Below are positions 33,555-41,404 of a DNA stretch of 64,000 bases, piece after piece (the first letter of the stretch is position 1; every line of letters begins with the position of its first letter). A program made the translations under genes and the position numbers. The DNA lies in contig NZ_SGWE01000005.1 in NCBI RefSeq assembly GCF_013337115.1, positions 80,001-144,000 of the forward strand, in the 5' to 3' direction. Source of the stretch: Deinococcus sp. JMULE3. GTDB taxonomy: Bacteria > Deinococcota > Deinococci > Deinococcales > Deinococcaceae. The notes under the pieces were generated by a model. The model made no database searches and was not told the origin of the DNA. It saw only the letters and a list, made by a program, of their open reading frames with translations.

Positions 33555-35674
33555 ACGCAGAACGGCACATCGGCCAGGACCGCGTCCGCGTCGACGGACC
33601 CCTGAAAGTCACGGGCACCGCCCCGTACGCCTACGAGCAACCCACCGACGCGCCGCTCCACCTGTATCCCCTGACGTCCACCGTCCCCCGCGGCCGCGTC
33701 CGGTCCATCGACGCCCGCGCGGCCGAGGCGCTGCCCGGCGTGCAGCTGGTCCTGACGCACGAGAACGCCCCGAACCTGCTCGTGAAGGCCGACCCGGAAC
33801 TGTACATCCTGCAGTCCCCGGACGTCCTGTACTGGGGGCAGTTCATCGGCGCGGTCGTCGCCGACACGCCCGAGATCGCCCGGCACGCCGCGTCGCTCGT
33901 CACCGTCACCTACGACGAGGCGCCCTTCGACGCCCACTTCCGGCCGGATCACCCGCAGACGTACCGACCCCGGCGCGTCAACGCCTTCAAGAAGACCGAC
34001 ACGCACGAGGGTGACGTGGACGCCGCCCTGGCTCACGCGCCGGTCACGGTCGACCGGACGTACACGACCCCCACCGAGCATCACAACCCGATCGAACCGC
34101 ATCCCGTCACGGCCATCTGGCACGCCGAGCACCCGCTGAACGTCACCGCCCGGCGCCTGACCCTGTACGACGCGAACCAGGGCCCGGTCTTCCACCTGAT
34201 GTTCCTGGCGCCCATGCTGGGCCTGCTGCCCGGCCAGATGCTCATCCACACGCCGTACGTGGGCGGGTCGTTCGGCACGAAGGGCATGCCGCACTCGCAC
34301 CTGATCCTCACGGCACTCGCCGCGAAGACCCTGCCCGGACGGCCCGTCAAGTACGCCATGACCCGCCAGCAGATGTTCGACACCACCGGCTACCGGCCCG
34401 AAAGTCACCAGCGGGTGCGCCTCGCGGCCAGTGCGGACGGGCGACTCACCGCGCTGACCCACGACGCCGTCGCGCCCACCGCCCGCTGGAAGGAATTCGT
34501 CGAGCAGACCGCCACCGCGTCGCGCATCATGTACGCCGCGCCCAACCGGAGCACGACCCACCGCGCGGTCCCGCTGGACATCCCGGCCAGCATGTTCATG
34601 CGCGCCCCGGGCGAATTCACGGGCATGTTCGCGCTGGAAACCGCCATGGACGAACTCGCCGTCAAGCTGGACCTCGACCCCATCGAGCTGCGCCGGCGCA
34701 ACGAACCCGCGCGGGATCCCGAGACGGGCCACCCGTGGAGCGGCCGGCACCTGACGCAGTGCCTGACCGAGGGCGCCCGGCTGTTCGGCTGGGACCAGCG
34801 CCAGCCGCCCGCCACCCGGCGCCGCGGCGAGTGGCACTACGGGATGGGCGTCGCGGCGTCCACCTACCCGGACCAGCACCTGCTCTCCACCTGGGCCGCC
34901 GTGCACTACCGGCAGGGTCGTTATCACGTGCAGTTGCAGGCCAGTGACATCGGCACCGGCGCCTGGACGATCCTCGTGCAGATTGCCGCGGACGCGCTGC
35001 AGGTCAGCGTGGACCGCATCCACCTCGAGATCGGCCGCAGTGACCTGCCGCTCGCCATGGGCGCCGGGGGCAGCATGGGCACCTACACCTGGGGCAGTTC
35101 CATCATGGCCGCCGCGGCGCAGTTCACCCGCAAGTACGGCCCGACCCCGCCGGAAGGGGCGCGCGTGCAGGCCCGGGGTGTGCGCCCTAAGGACTTCCGG
35201 AAGTACAGCCGGCACGCGTTCGGCGCGCACTTCGCGGAAGTCAGGGTCAGCCGCGTCACCGGTGAGGTCCGCGTGACCCGCCTGCTGGGCGTGTACGACC
35301 CGGGCCGCATCATCAACCCCCGCACCGCCACCTCGCAGTTCATCGGCGGGATGACCATGGGCCTCTCCGCGGCGCTACACGAGGAGAGTTACCTCGACCC
35401 GCGCTACGGGCACGTCGTGAACCGTGACCTGGCGGGCTACCACATCGCCGCGCACGCCGACGTCCCGGACATCCAGGCCCGCTGGATCGAACATCCCGAT
35501 TTCGCGTTCGGACCGACCGGCGCCAGGGGCATCGGGGAGATCGGCATCGTGGGCGTCCCGGCCGCCATCGGCAACGCCATCTACAACGCCACCGGCAAGC
35601 GCCTGCGCGCCCTGCCGTTCACGCCCGACAGGCTGCTCACGGCGGACGCCGACCCGGTCAGCCGCACGCCCTGA
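33551..35674 (+). CDS. Molybdopterin subunit of PaoABC-like aldehyde dehydrogenase
   Basis: A 707-residue catalytic subunit of the xanthine oxidase family. The N-terminal domain (about 1-135) starts with RVRVDGPLKVTGTAPYAYE. Molybdenum-cofactor contacts appear in TPYVGGSFGTKG, MRAPGEF and GAGGSMGTYTWGSS, and the catalytic glutamate is in GARGIGEIGIVGVP near 657. The length matches PaoC (about 730) rather than the larger xanthine dehydrogenases, which supports an aldehyde oxidoreductase. GTG start overlaps the FAD gene. No cofactor-maturation (PaoD/XdhC) gene is adjacent. Confidence 0.85.
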   Translation: MNAERHIGQDRVRVDGPLKVTGTAPYAYEQPTDAPLHLYPLTSTVPRGRVRSIDARAAEALPGVQLVLTHENAPNLLVKADPELYILQSPDVLYWGQFIGAVVADTPEIARHAASLVTVTYDEAPFDAHFRPDHPQTYRPRRVNAFKKTDTHEGDVDAALAHAPVTVDRTYTTPTEHHNPIEPHPVTAIWHAEHPLNVTARRLTLYDANQGPVFHLMFLAPMLGLLPGQMLIHTPYVGGSFGTKGMPHSHLILTALAAKTLPGRPVKYAMTRQQMFDTTGYRPESHQRVRLAASADGRLTALTHDAVAPTARWKEFVEQTATASRIMYAAPNRSTTHRAVPLDIPASMFMRAPGEFTGMFALETAMDELAVKLDLDPIELRRRNEPARDPETGHPWSGRHLTQCLTEGARLFGWDQRQPPATRRRGEWHYGMGVAASTYPDQHLLSTWAAVHYRQGRYHVQLQASDIGTGAWTILVQIAADALQVSVDRIHLEIGRSDLPLAMGAGGSMGTYTWGSSIMAAAAQFTRKYGPTPPEGARVQARGVRPKDFRKYSRHAFGAHFAEVRVSRVTGEVRVTRLLGVYDPGRIINPRTATSQFIGGMTMGLSAALHEESYLDPRYGHVVNRDLAGYHIAAHADVPDIQARWIEHPDFAFGPTGARGIGEIGIVGVPAAIGNAIYNATGKRLRALPFTPDRLLTADADPVSRTP

Positions 35675-35747
35675 ATGAACGCCAGCGCGGGAGGCGCACA
35701 TGAGGCAGGCGCCGGGCAGGGCGGACTTGAAGGCGGGATGGTGCCCG

Positions 35748-35765
35748 CCGAATATCAATATTCGG
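35748..35765. promoter_or_regulatory. parS-like palindrome 1
   Basis: CCGAATATCAATATTCGG, an 18-bp palindrome with two central bases. Its 14-base core is the reverse complement of the core in the four downstream sites, so it points the opposite way. It lies about 480 bases upstream of parA. Confidence 0.7.
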
Positions 35766-35824
35766 GGATCAGAGACTGGGGAGGACCACTGGATCGCGTG
35801 GAGTGATCAACAGCGGGTCGGGAA

Positions 35825-36163
35825 GTGGGCGTGGCCTGCAGCCGACTCCCTCCTCCCGACCCGCTGGAGAGACGCCCCCATGCCCTGTTGCCCCTCGCCG
35901 ACCAGGGTGCCCGCTCCCGCTGTCATCACTGCCACGCGACGTTCACAGCGACGGGTGGCACACCGCTCTCTCGACTCAGGACTGATCCCAACATCGTCCA
36001 ACTGGTCCTGACCCTCTTGACCTTCGGATGCCCCATTCCAGTGGGGGTCATGGCCTTCACGATCGACAAGCGCACACTGGCCGACTGGGGGAGCAAAGCC
36101 GGTGAACACGGTGCGCCTGTTCACGACCACCTCGTCTGTCCGGACCAGTCGCATCTCGACTAA
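35825..36163 (+). pseudogene. Transposase remnant (zinc-ribbon plus HTH part)
   Basis: The frame resembles the N-terminal part of an IS-family transposase: a degraded zinc ribbon (RCHHCHATF, then TGGTPLSRLRTDP), a helix VLTLLTFGCPIP, then DKRTLADWGSKAGEH, which looks like an HTH-type domain. The first CxxC of the ribbon appears only in another frame, so a frameshift is likely. The DDE catalytic part is absent. No inverted repeats were found. Confidence 0.4.
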
Positions 36164-36210
36164 GCGTAGACAGACTGACTCTGGTGTCGGAGCCGACTGG
36201 GCGTGGGGGC

Positions 36211-36239
36211 TGGACCCGTTGTGTACACATGTGTACACT
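36211..36239 (+). promoter_or_regulatory. parAB promoter with TGTACA palindromic operator
   Basis: A perfect 18-bp palindrome, GTGTACACATGTGTACAC (36221-36238), contains two TGTACA hexamers ten bases apart, the core bound by YefM-type antitoxins. It overlaps a -10 box TACACT (36234-36239) that ends six bases before the parA ATG; a weak -35 TGGACC is at 36211-36216. The arrangement fits leaderless transcription with autorepression. Confidence 0.65.
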
Positions 36240-36245
36240 TCTGTC

Positions 36246-37016
36246 ATGGCCAACAAGAGTGTCGGTGTGCGGTCCCTGCGTGAAGACCTGCCGGATGTCC
36301 TGCGGGAAGTGAAGGAGACGGGCCGCCCGGTGACGGTCACGCGGCATGGCGAGGCGCTCGCCACCATCGTGCCCGGCACGGTCACCGGTCCCACGAAGGC
36401 GCCGCGCATCCTGGCCCTGAATTCCCTCAAGGGCGGTGTGGGCAAGACGACCATCACGATGCACCTCGCGGCAGCGATCTCAGCGAGTGGCGAGCGGGTC
36501 GTGGTGCTGGACGCCGACGAGGAGGTCAGTGCGCTGCGCTGGCAGCAGCACGCTCAGGCCGACGGCATCACCCTGCCGTTCCGGGTCGTGGCGGCCGACC
36601 GCAACAGCCTCATGCGGCAGGCCCGGGAACTCGCCCGCGACGGCACGGTCGTGATCATCGACACGCCCCCCAACAACCGCGAGATCCTCAAGAGCGCCGC
36701 GACGGTCGCTGACGTCGTCCTGGTGCCGGTGCTGCCCACCGCGATGGATCTGGATCGCCTCGGCACCACGCTGGAACTGCTCGCCGATCTCGAGGCGGCC
36801 CTCCCGAACTTCAACTACGCGATCGTCCTCAACCGCTTCGATGCCCGGAAGGCCATGGCGCACGATGCGAACGCCGCCCTGGACCGCCATCCACGTTTCG
36901 AGACGGTCATCCGGTCGCTCGCCTCGTACGAACGGGGCTTCGGCACCGCGCCGAGTGACCTCGAGCAGTTCCGCACCCTGTGGCAGGAACTCCTGAGCGT
37001 GATGGAGGGCGCATGA
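36246..37016 (+). CDS. parA: ParA partition ATPase with N-terminal Phd/YefM-like domain
   Basis: A 256-residue protein. Residues 1-44 (SVGVRSLREDLPDVLREV and VTRHGEALATIVP) match the Phd/YefM antitoxin DNA-binding fold. The ParA domain follows, with deviant Walker A KGGVGKTT at 62-69, VVLDADE near 87-93 and VVIIDTPPN near 131. P1-type ParA proteins have an N-terminal HTH for autorepression; here a Phd-like segment appears to take that place. The start at 36246 is chosen because the -10 box lies six bases upstream. Its stop overlaps parB (ATGA). It moves or positions ParB-DNA complexes for replicon segregation. Confidence 0.85.
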   Translation: MANKSVGVRSLREDLPDVLREVKETGRPVTVTRHGEALATIVPGTVTGPTKAPRILALNSLKGGVGKTTITMHLAAAISASGERVVVLDADEEVSALRWQQHAQADGITLPFRVVAADRNSLMRQARELARDGTVVIIDTPPNNREILKSAATVADVVLVPVLPTAMDLDRLGTTLELLADLEAALPNFNYAIVLNRFDARKAMAHDANAALDRHPRFETVIRSLASYERGFGTAPSDLEQFRTLWQELLSVMEGA

Positions 37017-37945
37017 ACAAGTTCGCCCGCAAGAGCAGTGACCGCATGACCGCCGTGCTGGACCGGGCGCGGGACTACGCGGCGCCCACGCCGGCCGCCA
37101 CGCCCGGTCTGATTCCAGTGGCGCATATCGATGCGAACCCCGATCAGCCCCGGCGGCATTTCGATGAGGTCGCCCTGCAGGACCTGGCCCGCAGCGTCGC
37201 TGCGCAGGGCGTGCTGCAACCGATCCTGGTCCGGCCCGTTGGGACGCGGTTCCAGATCGTGTTCGGCGAGCGGCGCTTCCGGGCGGCGCAACTGGCCGGG
37301 CTGACGTCCATCCCGGCCATGGTGAAGGCCGTCGCGGACGCCGATCTGCCCGTGGTGGCGGCACTGGAAAACCTGCAACGGCATGACCTCAACCGCTTCG
37401 AGGAGGTCCGCGCGAAGGTGCACCTGGTGGCTGAACTGTTCAGCATCACGCCCCCGGAGGTGCCGACATACCTGAAACGCCTGCGCGCCCAGCCGGACGA
37501 GCACGCGGCGGACGTCCTGGCCCTGGAGCAACTGTTCGGGCAACTGGGCGGGGAACAGTGGCGGTCATTCGTGGTCAACGGGCTGCCGGTCCTGAATCTG
37601 CCTGACGGAATCCGCCGCGCCGTCGAGGACGGAACGCTGGCCTACAGCAAGGCCCTGCTGATCGCCCGGGCACCGGCCGCGCATCAGGATGCGCTGGTCG
37701 GCAACACCCTCACGCACGGCTGGACCCAGACTGAACTCCAGCGGCAGATCCGCGCCCTGCTCTCCCCCACTCCTGCGGCCACGGTCTCGCCGGACACGCT
37801 GGCCGCGCTGAAACGGCAGCTCACGCCGCGCCGCCTGGCCGACCTGACGCCCGACCGGCGCACCGAGGCCGAGCGGCTGATGCGCGCCCTGCAGGACCTG
37901 CTGAACTCATCCCACACACGCGGCGTGGACGCCTCCGATTCCTGA
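37013..37945 (+). CDS. parB: ParB partition protein
   Basis: A 310-residue centromere-binding protein. The N-terminal CTPase domain has NPDQPRRHFDE, then GERRFRAAQLAG (GxRRxRA box) near 82-93 and ENLQRHDLNRFEE near 121-133. A helical DNA-binding region follows (about 135-235), then a C-terminal dimerisation segment. The basic N-terminus MNKFARKSSDR could contact ParA. The ATG overlaps the parA stop, and its own TGA stop lies within parS-like palindrome 2. It probably recognises the palindromes listed here rather than the universal chromosomal parS, which is absent from the window. Confidence 0.9.
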   Translation: MNKFARKSSDRMTAVLDRARDYAAPTPAATPGLIPVAHIDANPDQPRRHFDEVALQDLARSVAAQGVLQPILVRPVGTRFQIVFGERRFRAAQLAGLTSIPAMVKAVADADLPVVAALENLQRHDLNRFEEVRAKVHLVAELFSITPPEVPTYLKRLRAQPDEHAADVLALEQLFGQLGGEQWRSFVVNGLPVLNLPDGIRRAVEDGTLAYSKALLIARAPAAHQDALVGNTLTHGWTQTELQRQIRALLSPTPAATVSPDTLAALKRQLTPRRLADLTPDRRTEAERLMRALQDLLNSSHTRGVDASDS

Positions 37946-37959
37946 ATATTGATATTCAG
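37942..37959. promoter_or_regulatory. parS-like palindrome 2
   Basis: CTGAATATTGATATTCAG, an 18-bp palindrome with two central bases. Its TGA is the parB stop codon, so the site marks the exact end of the operon. Confidence 0.75.
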
Positions 37960-38108
37960 CCGGAGACGTCCATGCCGTGCGTCTCCATCCGGGGCGGCCC
38001 GCACACAGCGTCCACCGTCCCTCGTCCGCGCAGATGACGCGGCGTTCACTGACCCTTCAGAACAGCCGCTCATGCCCGCCGTGAGCAGAATGCACGGCGC
38101 CCGGCGGG

Positions 38109-38114
38109 TACCAT
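38109..38114 (+). promoter_or_regulatory. -10 box of the GGDEF-EAL gene (leaderless)
   Basis: TACCAT ends five bases before the ATG at 38120, the spacing of a leaderless transcript. No clear -35 box is visible. This spacing is part of the reason for choosing the 38120 start over in-frame ATGs upstream. Confidence 0.45.
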
Positions 38115-38119
38115 GCCGT

Positions 38120-40960
38120 ATGGACTCAGCTCCCTTCCTGCCGCCCGGGACACCGTACGCCAGGCACCGCTCGCAGATGCTGGAGGCGGTCTTCCAGCAT
38201 TCGCCGATCGGGAAGGCGCTGGTGTCCACGGAAGGCCAGTTCATCACGGTGAACCCCGCAATGAGCAACATCCTGGGTTACGAGGCCGAGACGCTCAAAC
38301 AACTCACCTTTCAGGAGATCACGCACCCGGACGACCTGGAAGCAGACCTGACCCTGCTGCGGGAACTGAGCCGCGGTGAGCGTGACCACTACACCATGGT
38401 GAAAAGGTACCGGCACCGCGACGGCCACCTCGTGTGGGCGCAACTGGACGTCGCCATGGTCGTCGAGGACAGTGGGGTCCCCGCCTTCTACATCGCGCAG
38501 ATCCAGGATGCCACCGACCGGCTCGACCACGAGCGCGCCCTCACCGACCGCCTCCGCCTGGCGCTGGACGCCACCCAGGACGGCATCTGGGACTGGGAAC
38601 TGCCCCGCCCGGACGTGACGGTCTCCACGACGCTGCTGAACCTGACCGGACTGACCGCCCGTGCCGAGACGATCTCCGCACGGGCGTGGCTGCGGCTGGT
38701 GCACCCGGCGGACCGTCACCTGATCCTCACGGCACTGCGATCCCACCTGCGCGGTGAGCAGGCACGGATCGACGTCACCTGTCGCCAGCGTCAACCGGAC
38801 CGACGCTGGCGCTGGGTGTCCCTGCGCGGGCGTGTCACCCGGCGAAACGACGCGGGCCACGCCACACGCCTGACCGGCACACTGGGCGACGTCGACGGTC
38901 GCGTCCGGGCACAGCAGGATCTGCAGGTTCTGCTTGACCACCTGCCCGCCATGATCGGGTACTGGGACTGCAACCTGGAGCCCCGCTTCGCCAACCGCAC
39001 GCTCCTGACCTGGTCCGAACCGGACGGACACGGGCCGGAGACACCCGTACACCCGTTTCCCCTGGACACGGTGAGGCGCGCCCTGAACGGCGAGGAGCAA
39101 CGCTGTGAACTTCAGGTCAACACCCGCAAGGGCACTCGGCAGGCCCGACTTCATCTCATTCCGGACCGGCAGGACGGGGAGGTCCTGGGCGTCTTCGCGC
39201 TGGGCGTGGACATCACCGATCTGCGCGAGACCGAACGGGCCCTGTTCGAGCAGAAGGAACTTGCCCGGGTGACGTTGAAATCAATCGGTGACAGTGTCGT
39301 CACCACCGACCCTCACGGACGGGTGACCTCGATGAATACAGTCGCGCAGCGCATGACCGGCTGGACCCTTGAGGAGGCGATGGGACAGCCGGTCGAGACA
39401 GTGATGCCACTCACCGACGAGGCCAGCGGGCAACCACTGCCCAATCCCCTGCGGATCGCCCTGACCGAGCATCGACCACAGGGCATGGCACCGGGCGCCC
39501 TCCTGACCAGCCGTGACGGCCGGACGTACCGTGTGGAAGATTCCGCAGCGCCGATCACGACCGAGCAGGGCCAGCATCTCGGCGGCGTGATCGTCTTCCA
39601 CGACGTGACTGAGAAACGCGCGCTGTCCGATCACATGACCTATCTCGCGCAGCACGACGCGCTTACCGACCTGCCCAACCGCACCCTGCTCCAGGCCCGA
39701 CTGCAGTACATGACGGAACTCAGTGGGCGGCAGGACTCGACGTTCGTCGTGGCGTTCCTGGACCTCGACGGCTTCAAGACCGTGAACGACACCCTCGGGC
39801 ACGCGGTCGGTGACGACCTGCTGCGTCAGGTCGCCGGGCGCCTCCGGAGCCACCTGCGCAGTTCGGACACCCTCAGCCGCGTCGGCGGTGACGAGTTTGT
39901 CCTGCTGCTGCCTGCACCGATCACCCGCGCCCAGGCTGAACGCGCCACAGACAAACTGCTCGCCCGGCTGCGCGACCCCTTCACGGTCGGCGACCACGAG
40001 GTGCGCGTCAGTGCCAGCATCGGCGCGGTCATCTACCCCCACGACGGGCAGACCGGCGAGGAGCTGATGAAACGCGCCGACCTCGCCATGTACCGCGCCA
40101 AGGCGTCGGGACGCAACCGCGTATGCTACTTCGACGCGAGTCAGGAACGGGAGGAAATCGAGAAGCACCGCCTCGTCCAGGCCCTGCAACTCGCCGTGGA
40201 TCGCCAGCAGTTCGACCTGGCCTACCAGCCCAAAGTCGACGGGCGCACAGGCCAGATCACCGGGGTCGAGGCGCTGCTGCGGTGGTCTCCGGACGGGCAA
40301 CCCGTCGCACCCAACCGGTTCATTCACGTCGTGGAGGAACTCGGGCAGATGAAGCCGCTGGGCAGGTGGGTGCTGACGACCGCGTGCCAACAGGGCCAGC
40401 AGTGGCTGGAGGCAGGTCACCCGCTGCAGGTGGCCGTTAATGTCTCACCCGTGCAGTTCCGTGATCCGGATTTTGTGGCCACCGTGCGGGAGGCACTGGA
40501 CCGGACCGGATTTCCGCCGCACCTGCTGGAACTCGAGGTGACCGAGAGCGTCCTGATGCACGAGGTCGGGCGGGTGAAGGCGGTGCTCACGGACCTGCGG
40601 GACCTGGGCGTGCACACGGCCATCGACGACTTCGGTACAGGCTACTCCAGCCTCAGTTACCTGCACGCCCTGCCGCTGGATATCCTGAAGATCGACCGCG
40701 CCTTCGTGAGCGGCGCCATGAACGACGCACGCAGCGACGCCCTGCTGCGCGGCATCGTCAGCCTGGCACGCGCACTGAATCTGAACCTGACCGCCGAGGG
40801 CGTCGAGACGGATGCCGAGCGGCGCCACCTGCTGGACATCGGATGCGAGACCATGCAAGGCTTTCTGTTTGCCCCACCCATGAGCCCCGCAGATCTGCGT
40901 GCCCGGCTGGCGCAACCGGCACCCGCCCTGCACACGCCGCTTCGACCGCCTGAATATTGA
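38120..40960 (+). CDS. PAS-GGDEF-EAL cyclic di-GMP signalling protein
   Basis: A 946-residue cytoplasmic protein. It has PAS-type sensor domains from about 15 to 500 (the first reads SPIGKALVSTEGQFITVNPA). A GGDEF domain follows with intact active site GGDEF near 589 and an I-site RSSD five residues upstream. The EAL domain has EALLRW, ELEVTESVLM and DDFGTGYSSL intact. Both synthesis and breakdown of cyclic di-GMP look possible. The gene sits between parS-like sites 2 and 3 and its stop codon lies inside site 3. A link with segregation is unproven. Confidence 0.9.
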   Translation: MDSAPFLPPGTPYARHRSQMLEAVFQHSPIGKALVSTEGQFITVNPAMSNILGYEAETLKQLTFQEITHPDDLEADLTLLRELSRGERDHYTMVKRYRHRDGHLVWAQLDVAMVVEDSGVPAFYIAQIQDATDRLDHERALTDRLRLALDATQDGIWDWELPRPDVTVSTTLLNLTGLTARAETISARAWLRLVHPADRHLILTALRSHLRGEQARIDVTCRQRQPDRRWRWVSLRGRVTRRNDAGHATRLTGTLGDVDGRVRAQQDLQVLLDHLPAMIGYWDCNLEPRFANRTLLTWSEPDGHGPETPVHPFPLDTVRRALNGEEQRCELQVNTRKGTRQARLHLIPDRQDGEVLGVFALGVDITDLRETERALFEQKELARVTLKSIGDSVVTTDPHGRVTSMNTVAQRMTGWTLEEAMGQPVETVMPLTDEASGQPLPNPLRIALTEHRPQGMAPGALLTSRDGRTYRVEDSAAPITTEQGQHLGGVIVFHDVTEKRALSDHMTYLAQHDALTDLPNRTLLQARLQYMTELSGRQDSTFVVAFLDLDGFKTVNDTLGHAVGDDLLRQVAGRLRSHLRSSDTLSRVGGDEFVLLLPAPITRAQAERATDKLLARLRDPFTVGDHEVRVSASIGAVIYPHDGQTGEELMKRADLAMYRAKASGRNRVCYFDASQEREEIEKHRLVQALQLAVDRQQFDLAYQPKVDGRTGQITGVEALLRWSPDGQPVAPNRFIHVVEELGQMKPLGRWVLTTACQQGQQWLEAGHPLQVAVNVSPVQFRDPDFVATVREALDRTGFPPHLLELEVTESVLMHEVGRVKAVLTDLRDLGVHTAIDDFGTGYSSLSYLHALPLDILKIDRAFVSGAMNDARSDALLRGIVSLARALNLNLTAEGVETDAERRHLLDIGCETMQGFLFAPPMSPADLRARLAQPAPALHTPLRPPEY

Positions 40961-40966
40961 TATTCA
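40951..40966. promoter_or_regulatory. parS-like palindrome 3
   Basis: TGAATATTGATATTCA, same orientation as site 2. The reading frame of the GGDEF-EAL gene ends inside it (GAA TAT TGA), so the site encodes the last two residues and the stop. Confidence 0.75.
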
Positions 40967-41156
40967 CAGCGGTTGCCAGTTCCACCCTGGGGGCAAGGGC
41001 ATGCCCGCTCGACATCCTCCCGCTGTTCTCTTCAGCGGCCAACTGGAATCCTTATGGTGTCCAGAATCCACCGCACGTCTGCCCTGCCGGACACCTCGTT
41101 ACGTCGCGTCCATACACACAGGGTGATACCAGTACACCATCAGCTCGGCACCACCT

Positions 41157-41172
41157 TGAATATTGATATTCA
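41157..41172. promoter_or_regulatory. parS-like palindrome 4
   Basis: TGAATATTGATATTCA, identical to site 3 over 16 bases. Intergenic. Confidence 0.75.
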
Positions 41173-41365
41173 GGACGCAGGGGCGGCAGCGTCATAGTTA
41201 GTCGGAACCACAAAATGTCGTTTTTCCGGGTCTGGCGAGCGCCCTCGATGCGCGCCGGAGCAGCATGGATTCTGGGCGTGAAGTTCGCAGATCCGCGCTG
41301 TGATCTGCGGACGACGACGACAGCAGCCGGATGCGCGAGGAGGGCGAAGGGGGCTTCAGACAGCC

Positions 41366-41379
41366 GAATATTGATATTC
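41366..41379. promoter_or_regulatory. parS-like palindrome 5
   Basis: GAATATTGATATTC, the 14-base core shared by all five sites, 26 bases from the end of the BTAD regulator gene. Confidence 0.75.
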
Positions 41380-41404
41380 AGGGCGGCATGGAACCGGCAC
41401 CTCA

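Larger units (their letters stand above)
40967..41404. other. Intergenic region carrying parS-like sites 4 and 5
   Basis: No convincing gene lies in these roughly 440 bases between the converging GGDEF-EAL and BTAD-regulator genes. Apart from the two palindromes nothing else was recognised. Together with site 3 it forms a cluster of three sites spaced about 206 and 209 bases apart. Confidence 0.5.

Noticed and set aside
36246..36380. A separate Phd/YefM antitoxin gene with a toxin partner
   Set aside because: The Phd-like segment is in one frame with the ParA ATPase without a stop, and no RelE/Doc-like toxin gene is adjacent.
41221..41400. Small ORFs in the parS-like cluster
   Set aside because: No ribosome sites or conserved patterns, and they run through the palindromes.
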